A stretch of 64,000 nucleotides of DNA from Nannochloris sp. 'desiccata' (taxonomy: Eukaryota > Chlorophyta > Trebouxiophyceae > Chlorellales > Chlorellaceae). Below the pieces are notes generated by a model. The model made no database searches. It was not told where the DNA came from and worked only from the letters and a program-made list of their open reading frames with translations. The stretch is taken from NCBI GenBank assembly GCA_019044685.2, contig JAGTXX020000011.1, positions 1,674,001 through 1,738,000 on the forward strand, in the 5' to 3' direction. The first letter of the stretch is position 1. Each line of letters begins with the position of its first letter. This document shows, piece by piece, positions 11,497-21,241 of the stretch. The position numbers and the translations under genes were made by a program.

Positions 11497-14055
11497 TTAA
11501 GCCTTCTTGGGGGCAGCACGGGCAGTTGTCTTGGGGGCAGCAGCAGCGGGGGCAGCAGCCTTGGGAGCAGCAACAGGCGCGGCGGCCTTAGAGGCAACAG
11601 TTTTGGGAGCAGCAGCCTTAGGGGCAACAGTCTTAGGAGCAGCAGGGGTAGCGGCAGCTTTAGAGGCAACAGTCTTAGGAGCAGCAGCGGCGGCAGCCTT
11701 GGCCTTACCAGCAGGGCTGGCAGCAGCCTTGGCCTTGGCAGCGGCAGTAGCAGCATCGACAGGCATGGGCATATCATTGGCAGTCGTCTTGGCAGCAGCA
11801 TCAGCCGTAACTTTGGTGCTATACGCAGTAGGGCTAGGCTTGGGGCCAGTCGCCTTGAGAGCAGCAGCAGCAATCACAGCGGCAGGGGAGGTAGGTGGAG
11901 CGGCAGCTCCAAGCTTAGGGGCAGCCATTGCAGCAGCAATGTCAGCAGGCTTGACGGCACCAGCAGAGGCAAAGGCACCAGGGTTGTTCAGCTTGGCAAC
12001 TGGAGTGGGCACGGCAGCCTTCTCCTGAGCAGCTTGGGAAGCATATGACTCACCAAACTTGAGCTCAGTCAATGTAGCTTCCCACTTTTTAGCAGGCAAA
12101 GCCCACGAGAGATCTTGAGAGATGCAGGCATCACGCATTTTAGCATAGGCAGGTGTGCCAAACACCTCAGCCGCACGAGCCATAGTAGCGGCAACACCTT
12201 CAGCATCAGCCTCGACAAGACCATCAGGATCCATAGCACCCATTTGGAAACCAGTCACGCCTTCCTTGACTGTGTCTACAAGGCCACCTGTAGACGAGAC
12301 CAAGGGCACCGTACCGTAGGCCATAGCATGGAGCTGGATAAGTCCACAAGGTTCGAATCGGGAAGGTACTACCATGAAATCAGCACCAGCAGTTATCAAA
12401 TGAGCAACAGAGTTGTTGAATTCAACAACACCGACAGCGACATTAGGGAAACGGTTGCTTAAATTGCGGACTTCAGCCTCTAAAGCAGGCTTTCCTGTGC
12501 CGAGGATAGCGACCTGTACAGGTGAATCTTTAGGAAGCTTATCTAAAGCAGCAACAAGGATGTCAACACCTTTTTGTTCTTCGAGACGGCCGATAAACCC
12601 AAACAGAGGGGCAGAGGGGGTCACAGGAAGACCAACTTCTCTTTGAAGGGCAGCCTTGGCGTGTCCTTTGCCAGCTTCGACGGTTTCAGCATTGTACTTG
12701 AAAGCAAGGAACTTGTCGAGAGCTGGGTTCCAGTCTGCTACATCCATTCCGTTGACAATACCCTCGACACCTTTTGATTTAATCAAAGTATCAAGTTCCA
12801 CACCAAGCTGGGGTCCAGAGGCGATTTCAGTAGCATAGTGAGGAGAGACAGTGAGAAGCTTGTCGCAGGCGGTGATACCAGCCCGAAGCCAGTTGAGCTT
12901 AGCGAATCTTTGTCCAGGGGCAGCGATAACGGGGGAGCGACCCTCAGCATCAGCGGGGCAGGTTTCGTCAAAGACGGTAGGGTAGCCGTCTTCGAAGGAG
13001 AAGCGACTGCGAGAGGCTTCGGGAAGGCCAAGGTCACCAAAGGTTTCAGGCCAGAAACGGCCCTGGAAGGCAATGTTGTGGACGCAGAGTGCAGTGGGGG
13101 TATTGAGAAAACGTCCAGAGGGTTTGTAGACATCCTCAAGATAGACGGGAATTAAAGCAGCGTGCCAATCGTTAGCTACGATGACAGCGTCCTCACCAGG
13201 CATAAAGGGAAGGGCAGTCATGGATTCAAGAGCGGCTTTGCAGAAGAGACCAAAACGCTTGGGATTGTCAGAGTAGTCAGCACCGGAGATGGCGCCATAA
13301 AGCTTGCTGCCGGTAGGGCCCCAGACTTTTTCTAAGAAAGCAGGGTGATCGATCCAAACGCGGTGGACTCCTTGCTTAATGGTGTGGAAGAAACCAACAG
13401 ATTCTCCGTCGATTTCACATTTGACGCTGGTATCCCAAGAGTCAGCAAACTGATCGAATCTAGGGGCGATACTGTATACATTGTGTCCTCTCTTACTGCA
13501 AAAATACACAGAGGAACGAGGAAGCAGAAGAAGGGTTAGTCGGTTGACAAGCCATTTAATCAATGGGTCAAGAGAGAGCAAGATCGTGAGTGAAATTGAC
13601 AAAAAAATGGCATCCTTTCAACAAGTTAAAGTGCCAGCTTTGACTTTCACGGTTGGAGTATTGCCCTTAAAATATCAAAGCAGCCCTCAAATGCCAATGA
13701 CATGCTAGCAGCCTAAACTTCGCATGCTAGATCAAACTGGCATCTTGCCCCCAACTTACGCAAGTTCTACCGGCAAACTGCCCACAACATCAGCAAGACC
13801 ACCAGTCTTACTCCAGGGGGCGACTTCAGCGGAGATAAAGACAATATCCATAGGTTTGGCGGCTTTAGAACCAGGAGCGCTAGTGGTGGTAGCAACAGGG
13901 GATGCCACAGCTGCGATGGTCTTCATGACCTTCCTCTGGCTCTTAACAGCATATCTGTGAGTCTTGGCAGCCTTGAAAGCGGGCAAGGCACGGGTGGGAC
14001 CGCGCACAGCGAACTGCATTCCCACCTTAGAGGCAGTGCGATTATTGAGCTGCAT
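11497..14055 (-). CDS. Granule-bound starch synthase (GBSS I) with Ala/Lys-rich tail
   Basis: Elongates amylose inside the plastid starch granule from ADP-glucose (GT5 family). Exon 1 14055-13760, exon 2 13495-11497; intron 264 bases (GTAAGT...TTGCAG); 764 residues. Residues 1-65 form a transit peptide (basic, Ser/Ala/Thr-rich). The ADP-glucose site KTGGL lies in [22 protein letters not shown]; after the splice [17 protein letters not shown] follows. [28 protein letters not shown] and [13 protein letters not shown] mark the C-terminal GT-B domain. The catalytic part ends near residue 580 with [10 protein letters not shown]. The last 185 residues are a repetitive Ala/Lys/Pro tail ([20 protein letters not shown] units), encoded at 11500-12050. 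A candidate 5' UTR intron is at 14060-14261. Confidence 0.93.
11500..11780 (-). repeat. Degenerate tandem repeat coding APK(T/A)VA(S/P)KAA units
   Basis: The 3' end of the starch synthase gene consists of imperfect repeats of about 30 bases rich in GCAGC/GCTGCC, coding Ala-Pro-Lys-Thr-Val-Ala-type units several times in succession. It stays in frame with the synthase and has no stop codon until 11499. Confidence 0.7.
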
Positions 14056-14059
14056 TTTT

Positions 14060-14261
14060 CTAAAAGCCTTTCTTCTGGGGATAAGGGGTTCTATCTACTT
14101 GATCTAATGTGTTTAAGGTACCCTTGTGCAGACTGAAGGGTTTGTAACTCAAAGAATTGCTGTTGACTGGGGCTGAATCCTGAATCAACCCCGCCAATTT
14201 TGGTCGCAACATTTGTCCAAAATTTAAATCTTGCAAGAGAAGAGATACAAAATGCACTTAC
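14060..14261 (-). other. Candidate 5' UTR intron of the starch synthase gene
   Basis: On the minus strand AAG|GTAAGT at 14262/14261 and CTTTTAG at 14060 would remove 202 bases lying just four bases upstream of the ATG at 14055. The donor matches the consensus used by other genes here; transcription across it is inferred. Confidence 0.45.
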
Positions 14262-14262
14262 C

Positions 14263-15375
14263 TTCACTTGCCCACAATTGCTGGATTATGCAGGAAGTTT
14301 CGGTGTGTAGGTGTCTAGAGACGCTGGTTGAATTGCCTATTTGTGATTTGGACCGAGATCTCTACCTAAAATTACTAAAAAAACTGACAGAAAAAAGATG
14401 TTGAGGAGCCTCGCCTGAAATTTTTTAGAAATCCAAAGAAATGAGAGGTTGTTAGTTCATCCCAAGTGAGAGTTCGGCAGAAACTCTCGGTCTTAATAAG
14501 AATTCAGGTGAGCAGCGCTGGGCTAAAGAGCGAGGGAGGCAAAATTATCAGCGGATCCTGAAGAAGAAAGGCTGGAGAAAAAGAAGGAAAATATATAGCG
14601 CCTCGCATTCAATTAAAGGGGAAAAAGCAGAACACATCTCTACACTTCACCCACGAGAATGATTGCATTGCGACAGAGATAGTAAGCGCCGCAATTGAGG
14701 TGAAGAGGCTCCTAACAGGCTTCTTCCATTCTCTTTCACCCACACCTTGGCGGCTCTTCCAGTTTCCTCACCCTATAGATTTTGTTTTGGAATCTTAAAT
14801 CAAACGATTAATTAGGACAGGTAACAAATGCTGGTAGTAATTAATAAATTCCTATTATTAATATCTTAATAGAATTAATCGAATGGTGTACTAGCTCGAA
14901 CTGCCTGCTAACTCTGGAAAGATGAATTTTCCGGTGCGGACGAGGGAGAAATAAAATGAGCAAAATTCAAAACGCAAGACAGAAAAAGAAAGAAATCAAT
15001 TCATTTTCAATATTCCTATTGCGTCTGAAAAAACGGGAAAGGGGGGAAAAGTGAAATGAAATGCAGGATTCTCTGGGAAGAAAGAGAGAATAAGAAAATA
15101 AATCGGGAAAATGGAAAAGATAGAGGGGATTTGTTCTGGTTTCTTTTAAGATTGATTGAAGAGAGTAATTCATTCATGCTAGCTGAACGGGGAGGGAGAA
15201 AAGCAAGTGCTAAAACGCGTACGCTTGTTTTCAAAGCAAATAGGGAAAAAAAATCAATTAAGAATGAAAGAATAGGAAATTTGAATCTGCCCGCCAGAAT
15301 TTTTCGGAAAATACTCCAGGCCACAAACAAAGAAGCAAGCAAACAGAATCAAAACTTAAAAAGAGTAGAGTAGAT
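14263..15375. other. Long intergenic region, starch synthase promoter and RBP 3' UTR
   Basis: About 1.1 kb without a supported gene. The left part should hold the promoter and leader of the starch synthase gene (minus strand). The right part (14,930-15,370) is purine-rich on the plus strand, i.e. pyrimidine-rich 3' UTR of the minus-strand RNA-binding protein gene. No repeats with duplicated flanks were found. Confidence 0.45.
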
Positions 15376-17217
15376 TTACTCCATTTTATCTTCTGCAGAG
15401 GCGTTATTCACTTTATGATCAGCAAATTTTACCACCAGTCTCTTAGCAGCACCCACAAGGTGCCCATGCAACGCAGAAGTAGCATGCAGGGCTTGTTGCT
15501 TCGTTGCATACGTTAAGAATGCACACCCCTTCGACATGCCACCAGATCGAAGCACAGCAAGCTCGAGAATATCACCAAATGGAGCAAACATATGCCAAAG
15601 ATCCTGTTCTGTCGCTTCAAAAGGTACTTGGCCTACAAAGAGCTTGTGAGCGTATACTGTGGGATCAACGACGCCGCGGCCAATTTTTTTCCCGGGACCG
15701 AGAAGAGGTCCTGTTTGCTGATGCATCATAGGGTAGCCCATGTATGGCGCAGCAGGCATAGCATGCATGTATTGATGATGCATTGCGTTGTTCATTTCAT
15801 GCAAAGAAATCATTTGGTGGTGATGTTGGGGGTTGAAAGGCAATCCATTCACACTCCCAGCAGCATTGTTCGCAGCTGCAGACGTATAGTGACCAACATC
15901 AGATCCATCAGAAGTATTTGCCAGACTATCTGAAGACCCGTTGGTTACACTGCTACCCATACCTCCACGACGAGAGCTCTGAGCGCCGACGCTGCTACCT
16001 GTTCCGGCCGTAGCCTTCCCTCTAATCCTGCCACGGCCACCGCCATGAGACAGGCCACCATTACTGTTATGTAGTAAGCCAGGGACGCCAGGTAACCCTG
16101 AAAGAGGAATACCCATTGCTGCTGTGGCGTGGTGATGATGATGTAAATACGCTTGCTGCTGACCATGCTGTTGCATCATGTGATGCGCCAACTCAGCAGG
16201 ATGACCTATGTATTGAATCATCCCTGTATGTTGAGGATGGTGGTACTGCTGCTGTGCAGCTCCTTGCATAGCATAGTGCATACCAGTGTTACCGTTGTTA
16301 TTATTAATATTATTATTATTCCTCTTGTTGTTGTAGCCATAACTGTTGCTTGTGTATCCATTTCCAAAAGAATTTCCGCGTTGGTGGTGGTGGTGATGGT
16401 TGTGTGCATGGCTCTGTGTACTGTCGCTCGACCCTTGTGGGACGTTCGGTGAGCTAGGAATAGTGTAGGCAGGAGAAGAAGAAGAATCGTTGCTACCGCC
16501 TCTATTACGAGACGATGGTGTTGCCAGGGAGACTTCGACAAATTTGAGTTGTAATGGTGAATCACAACCGGGCATTGTGTGTTTGTTGTGCAACATGTCA
16601 AGGGCATTTTCGCAACCAGCCCATTTCTTATACTGAATTAAAGCACTTTCCTGTGTAAGATTGATCGATTCAACTTCGCCATGGACGCTAAACACTTCTA
16701 AAACCTGGTCTTCGGTGCAGTCGTGAGAAAGACCGACAACAGAGAGCTTGCGTGGTGCAATTGCAGTCTCTCCAGGAGTAGACATGATAGATCCTCTCCT
16801 AGGGTTAGCGAAATTGACAACTAATGCTCTACTTTTGTTGCCTTCAAGGATAGTACTACCATTTAAACCCTCCATTGCAGACTCTGCTGCGGACCATTTC
16901 CTAAATTGCACCATGGCACAACCACGGCTTTTCTGATCAGGGCCCTTGACGACTTGGATCGTCTCTACATCCCCATATTTCCCGAATATTGGTAAAAGAT
17001 CTTTCTCTTGTAGCGTCGTGGGGACCTGACCAACGAATAGTCTGGGCTGTCCAGCGACAGCCTGCAGAATCAAGGGGAAAAGTAATGTTAGTGTTGGAGC
17101 AAAAATGAGAAAGTTGAGGAGAATTTGAGTGCCGGTTTGAGTCGTTTTGCGTTTTATCTCGCATATGCTACGCACCTGTGGCTCTTGCACTGCTTTTTGT
17201 CCAGAAGCTCTGGTCAT
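15376..17217 (-). CDS. CELF/Bruno-like RNA-binding protein with three RRMs
   Basis: Exon 1 17217-17176 codes MTRASGQKAVQEPQ; after an intron of 114 bases (GTGCGT...CTGCAG) exon 2 runs 17061-15376; about 575 residues. RRM1 starts at RLFVGQVPTTLQEKDLLPIF (RNP2 LFVGQV, RNP1 RGCAMVQF). RRM2 has LSVVGLSHDCTEDQVLEVF with a weaker RNP1 (SALIQYKKW). RRM3 near the C-terminus has KLFVGQVPFEATEQDLWHMF and KGCAFLTY. The 2+1 spacing of RRMs with a long divergent linker is that of CELF/Bruno proteins, which regulate splicing, mRNA stability and translation. The linker is low-complexity: Asn, His and Gln runs, a (H)4-5 tract and an RGRGRIRG segment. Head-to-head with the GTPase gene at 17628. Confidence 0.82.
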   Translation of the reverse strand: MTRASGQKAVQEPQVRSICEIKRKTTQTGTQILLNFLIFAPTLTLLFPLILQAVAGQPRLFVGQVPTTLQEKDLLPIFGKYGDVETIQVVKGPDQKSRGCAMVQFRKWSAAESAMEGLNGSTILEGNKSRALVVNFANPRRGSIMSTPGETAIAPRKLSVVGLSHDCTEDQVLEVFSVHGEVESINLTQESALIQYKKWAGCENALDMLHNKHTMPGCDSPLQLKFVEVSLATPSSRNRGGSNDSSSSPAYTIPSSPNVPQGSSDSTQSHAHNHHHHHQRGNSFGNGYTSNSYGYNNKRNNNNINNNNGNTGMHYAMQGAAQQQYHHPQHTGMIQYIGHPAELAHHMMQQHGQQQAYLHHHHHATAAMGIPLSGLPGVPGLLHNSNGGLSHGGGRGRIRGKATAGTGSSVGAQSSRRGGMGSSVTNGSSDSLANTSDGSDVGHYTSAAANNAAGSVNGLPFNPQHHHQMISLHEMNNAMHHQYMHAMPAAPYMGYPMMHQQTGPLLGPGKKIGRGVVDPTVYAHKLFVGQVPFEATEQDLWHMFAPFGDILELAVLRSGGMSKGCAFLTYATKQQALHATSALHGHLVGAAKRLVVKFADHKVNNASAEDKME

Positions 17218-17627
17218 GCTTGGTTAAATATCTGAGAGTTCCTCGAACCAGTAAGCTAAAGAGTTACTGGCGATTGCAATAGAATAAATTAAAATAGCTC
17301 CACGCGTCCGTGGATGATCTTAATGGAGCTAAAAGCAGTTTCTGTCACTGGCCCTGGGGATGTAAGAATTGCTCGATCGAAGGCTGATACGGCCAATGTG
17401 AACGACAATTGCGATTGATCTAGGGCGCTGTGACCGTTACTTTCTAATCATAGATTGAAATGGACCTCTTCTGTGAGGTTCAGCGATTGATGAGGTTTGC
17501 AGCAACACTAAAATATCTCGCCGAGGTCGAAAAATCTGAGGCTCAAAAACTAAAAATATCCAAAACCAAAGTTACATTATATTAATAAAAACAAATATTT
17601 GCCTGTATCTAGACCACTAATCGCCCA
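17218..17627. promoter_or_regulatory. Divergent promoter, RBP / GTPase
   Basis: 410 bases between two diverging start codons. No specific site recognised; the GTPase side (about 17,540-17,600) is very AT-rich. Confidence 0.5.
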
Positions 17628-18836
17628 TTGGCCATTTTTTGTTTCAAGGCGAAATTCATTTTCGCCATGCATGCTCACTTGACAACTCAAAGTTGCCTAG
17701 GGCCCTCGAAACCCCTACCAACAACACTGCCCCAAGCACTTGTATTAAGTCCATTTGCTGTCCGGCCATTCCCCCACTCCCACCGCCGTGGAACGTTGAC
17801 TACCACAAGTGCCGTCGCCCCGCAGCACTCGTCCCCTCGCAACCGTGGCAAAGCCTTATTGCGAGGCAATCTCCGCCCTTTAGAGGCAGATGACATTCTT
17901 GTTAGTCAGATAGTTGACGATTTGACTGCTACCTACAATCCCAACAACCCGAATGCTGTTGAAGCCGTTGCCATGGTGCAGTGGTACCCTGGCCACATTG
18001 CCAAGGCAGAACGAGCTTTGAAAGAGCAGCTTAAAGCAGTTGATATTGTCCTTGAAGTTCGTGATGGACGCATTCCTATGTCTACCCGGCACCCTCAAAT
18101 ACCTTCGTGGATTGGCAGCAAACCTCGTGTCTTGGTGTTAAATCGACGAGACATGGTATCTGATGCTTCCGCCAAAGCTTGGACTCAATTTTTCACATCA
18201 AGAGGCCATGGGGTCATCTGGACAAACGCACATCGAGGAGAAGGCGTCTCGGGACTAGTCCAGCAAGCGTTATCAGTCTCTGAATCAATGAATGAAAAGA
18301 GATTAAAAAGAGGTCTCCGCCCCCGTCCTGTCCGTGCCGTCGTTGTTGGATTCCCAAATGTCGGGAAGTCGGCGTTGATAAATAGATTGCTCGGTAGAAG
18401 GATGGCGGATAGTGCACCTAGGCCTGGTGTGACACGTGTGCTGCGCTGGATGCGCATCGGAGGTGAGTTAGATCTCCTTGATGCGCCAGGCATTATTCCT
18501 ATGTCGTTTAAAGATCAATTAGCTGCCCAGCGGCTAGCCATGTGCAACGATATTGGCGAAGCTTCGTACGTAGCATCTGCAGTCGCTGCAGCGCTGCTGA
18601 GTACGATGAAAAAATTACCAGAAGGTGCTACAATAATGAAAAAAGTAGAAGCGAGGTACGGGGTTAGCTTCAAGGGAATAACAGAAGAGGAATTTGTACA
18701 TAAAGTAGGGGATAGAATGTTTAATAATGAGCCTGAACGTGCTGGACAGAGGATTTTGAAAGATTTTAGAGCGTTGGTATTTGGGAAAGTGTGTTTAGAA
18801 ATGCCTGATTATTTTGAAAATTACAAAGACGTGTAG
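17628..18836 (+). CDS. Circularly permuted GTPase, RbgA/YlqF family, organellar ribosome assembly
   Basis: Single exon, up to 402 residues. About 85 N-terminal residues (Ser/Pro/Arg-rich) look like an organelle transit peptide; an alternative ATG at 17667 would shorten it by 13 residues. The family hallmark MVQWYPGHIAKAERALKEQL follows. Motif order is permuted, as expected: G4 (LNRRDM, an NKxD variant) comes first, then G1 (GFPNVGKSALIN), G2 region (RPGVTR) and G3 (DAPGI). Relatives: bacterial RbgA, which matures the 50S subunit, and plant plastid DGP1 / mitochondrial SIN2. The plastid or mitochondrial destination cannot be told from sequence. The C-terminal RbgA helical segment (RAGQRILKDFRALVFGKVCLE) is complete. 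Confidence 0.88.
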   Translation: MAIFCFKAKFIFAMHAHLTTQSCLGPSKPLPTTLPQALVLSPFAVRPFPHSHRRGTLTTTSAVAPQHSSPRNRGKALLRGNLRPLEADDILVSQIVDDLTATYNPNNPNAVEAVAMVQWYPGHIAKAERALKEQLKAVDIVLEVRDGRIPMSTRHPQIPSWIGSKPRVLVLNRRDMVSDASAKAWTQFFTSRGHGVIWTNAHRGEGVSGLVQQALSVSESMNEKRLKRGLRPRPVRAVVVGFPNVGKSALINRLLGRRMADSAPRPGVTRVLRWMRIGGELDLLDAPGIIPMSFKDQLAAQRLAMCNDIGEASYVASAVAAALLSTMKKLPEGATIMKKVEARYGVSFKGITEEEFVHKVGDRMFNNEPERAGQRILKDFRALVFGKVCLEMPDYFENYKDV

Positions 18837-19093
18837 AGATTTTTTTTTTTAATAATATATCAATGGTATTAGTATTAGATAGTATTTATTTAATTCAATC
18901 TTGAGTGGACAGAATAAAACTCAAGTTTTGTTCCCAGTATCCTTTATGCTTGTATATACATATTTATGTAGATATTCAATATCTATAATGATTATAGCGT
19001 TTCCTGTTGTGAAATTCGTAGTTTCTTTTCTTCTCTTGCTTCAATGAGCAACAGCCACCGCGAGCTTTATGAGAAAAGAAAGTTATGGTTTCT

Positions 19094-20070
19094 TTAAGCT
19101 GCTGCTGTTGAAATTTCTGGAGAACATGCAGTCAAAACACCAAATGTATTTCTCAAGCTTGGACTTTCATTTTGTTCCTGCTGCGCATGCTGGGCTGATG
19201 ACCTTGCTGATAACGCATTCTTTCCCTCAGGCGTAGTAGCTCCTGCAGTCATAACTTTGGAGGCGAGAGGAGTAGAAGAACGGCTATTAATCCTGTCTGT
19301 AGGAGTTGTATAAACAGAGGACGCGGCTGTGACGTCAACATTTCGCCGTGTTTGAGGAGATACTGCTGTATTTTTACCAGCCCCATTCGTTTGTGACAAG
19401 CCATCAGTTGCCACCACGACGGCACCATCTCCAGGCACTGCCTCTTGATTTTGATGTGGGTCTAGACGGAGGCATTCCGACGATGAAATCACAGCTGCGG
19501 TGGTGGTAGGGAAGCAGATCTTAGTTTCTTCAGTGCAGGTGGCAAATACCGAGCTCATGGAGCCAGTTTCAGTCAGCTTCGCCAACAACGACGCACGAGG
19601 GATAGAGGCACAGTTGAGCGCTTCCATCCAGGCTTTATGAACTTCAGGGGTAGGGGCTAACAGTACGTAGAATGGATATTTAGCAATGTAGGCGTGCTGG
19701 ACGTGGAAGATAATTGTGATGCAGAGGCTGTAGATTGTTTGAGCGCTGTTGCCCAAGTAGCCAGGTGGAGGTCCACTTTGAACGCGAGCGCGCTCTAATG
19801 GAATGATTCCATGCAAGGCTTTAACGTTCTTCCTGTTCTTGAAGTAATACAAGATGGATCCCTGAGGGAGAGAAGGAAATGAATGGTGAGATGAGTGAAA
19901 GGTGATGAGCGGCCGGAGAACCTAGGAAATTGGAGAACTGTAATTTTCAGTACCTTCAGAACAAAGAATCTCTCTTGCCACCCCCCAACCCGCCCATGAG
20001 CATGTTTTTTGAGAGTTCCTGCTTGATCAGGGTTTGCCCAGAGGCATTGTAAATCGGTTGGCAAAGGCAT
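19094..20070 (-). CDS. Pleckstrin-homology domain protein
   Basis: Exon 1 20070-19954 (MPLPTDLQCLWANPD, 39 codons) and exon 2 19861-19094, joined in phase 0 across an intron of 92 bases (GTACTG...CCTCAG); 294 residues. The splice reconstitutes a PH domain: AGTLKKHAHGRVGGWQERFFVLK | GSILYYFKNRK, then GIIPLERA, and the C-terminal helix EVHKAWMEALN. PH domains bind phosphoinositides, so a membrane-associated adaptor is likely. After the domain come 150 residues of Ser/Thr/Ala-rich linker with no recognised motif. The intron sits inside the PH domain. Its promoter region, shared with EFR3, has been invaded by a hAT element. Confidence 0.78.
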
Positions 20071-20339
20071 TGTGTCAGGGAAGATGTAAGATGTTTTCAA
20101 GGGACAAAAATTAAATTGATTACGAGTTTGTTGTTATTACAGCGCAATTTACGTCTAAAAGTGAGAGTGACTGAGTTTAAGACTAAATTGAGAATGCAAC
20201 AGACCCACGGAAGGCTGGTAAATAAGAGAGGATCGCCCACCAGCCTACCAGTCAACGTCGACGAAGAAAGGCATTCTATTTTCCCAGGAAACCAGTAGAA
20301 CGCTAGGCTATCCCGACCAGTGCTTCGTTTAGCCGGCAT

Positions 20340-20500
20340 ATATGCCGAAAATGCCGGAAAATGCCAATTTTCCGGCATTTTCAGGCGCAGGAACAGGAAA
20401 AAATGCCGTGCAAAAAGTGCCGGAGCGGAGCTCCGGCGGGCCAGAAATGCCGGGGGAAAATGCCGTTTTTTTTCGAAAATTTTGAAAAAATGCCGGAGAT
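20340..20500 (+). repeat. Left-arm subterminal AAAATGCCG repeats of hAT element 1
   Basis: ATGCCG preceded by A-runs recurs six or more times here, with some copies inverted (CCGGCAT). A second cluster of five to six copies, in the same orientation, is at 20954-21055 in the right arm. Confidence 0.85.
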
Positions 20501-20568
20501 TTAGGCCAGTTTTAGAGTACTAAATTAACAAAAGTTCATTTGTAAGAGGTTATTCTCTCATTATCACT

Positions 20569-20872
20569 ATGGATACCACTCGGCAGACCAATGATCAGGA
20601 CTTAGTCCGAACTTTGGTTGCCCAGATCTTTGATCGAGTCATGGCTGTCCAGCACTTGCAACAACCCATTGATTTGACTTCTTCTCCGTTCAAAGAACCT
20701 GCTTTGAAGGTATGTGATGTCATCTGTATGCTTAATTTCTTAAAATAAGCCACCCAAATTCAAATCTGAATTTTCTTCCTTGTTGCAGAAGAGGAAAAAA
20801 GGTATGGAAGGCGAAGAAAAAGCGTCGTGGAGCGCATTTGTAGTTCCTTGTTTTGCTTTTTTAAAGATGTAA
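20569..20872 (+). CDS. Small two-exon ORF inside the hAT element
   Basis: Exons 20569-20709 and 20789-20872 (intron 79 bases, GTATGT...TTGCAG) give a 74-residue protein starting MDTTRQTNDQDLVRTLVAQ. It contains PIDLTSSPF, similar to a SUMO-interacting motif, and after the splice a basic KKRKKG stretch like a nuclear localisation signal, ending in a hydrophobic tail. I do not recognise it, and it is not hAT transposase. It is either a host gene fragment captured by the element or a short element-borne gene. Evidence is limited to the intact frame with plausible splice sites. Confidence 0.4.
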
Positions 20873-21241
20873 TCTAAAGAAATTCCAGCCATGTTTCAAT
20901 AAGGCGCATCTGCGCTGCTCAGAAATAGTGCCTGATGCTGTCAAGAAAAAAAATGGAAAAAATGCCGGGGCAGAATCCAAATATGGAAAAAATGCCGGGG
21001 CAGAATGCCGAAAAACAGGCCAGGGACGAAAAAATGCCGGGAAAAAATGCCAGGCCAAAATCCTTAAACGAAGCACTGATCCCGACTGATCGCAACAAAA
21101 AAAAATGCTGCTGTTGTATTTATAATATCCTAACATTGCGTTGAGCTCTTAAACCTGTGGCACTAAAGTGATCAAAAGAATTCATTATTGGAGTTTCAAA
21201 GAAATCCTGTATTAAACCATATATAGGCAAAAAAGTCTGTT

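Larger units (their letters stand above)
20310..21086. mobile_element. Non-autonomous hAT transposon (761 bp) with 8-bp target duplication
   Basis: Element 20318-21078. Left terminus CAGTGCTTCGTTTA (20318-20331) is the exact reverse complement of the right terminus (21065-21078): a perfect 14-bp terminal inverted repeat beginning CAGTG, the hAT-type end. Flanks are ATCCCGAC at 20310-20317 and ATCCCGAC at 21079-21086, a perfect 8-bp target site duplication, the hAT length. Both arms hold about a dozen copies of AAAATGCCG-like motifs, mostly in the same orientation, resembling the subterminal repeats bound by hAT transposases. No transposase is encoded; a small spliced ORF lies in the middle. 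It sits in the head-to-head interval between the PH and EFR3 genes. Confidence 0.93.

Noticed and set aside
11507..12048. Long open frames on the plus strand across the starch synthase tail (Ala- or Ser/Gly-rich)
   Set aside because: They are antisense products of the repetitive Ala/Lys/Pro coding sequence; low complexity keeps several frames open.
12340..12365. GGTTCGAATC string resembling a tRNA B box
   Set aside because: It lies inside the starch synthase coding sequence (SRFEPCG motif on the opposite strand) with no tRNA fold around it.
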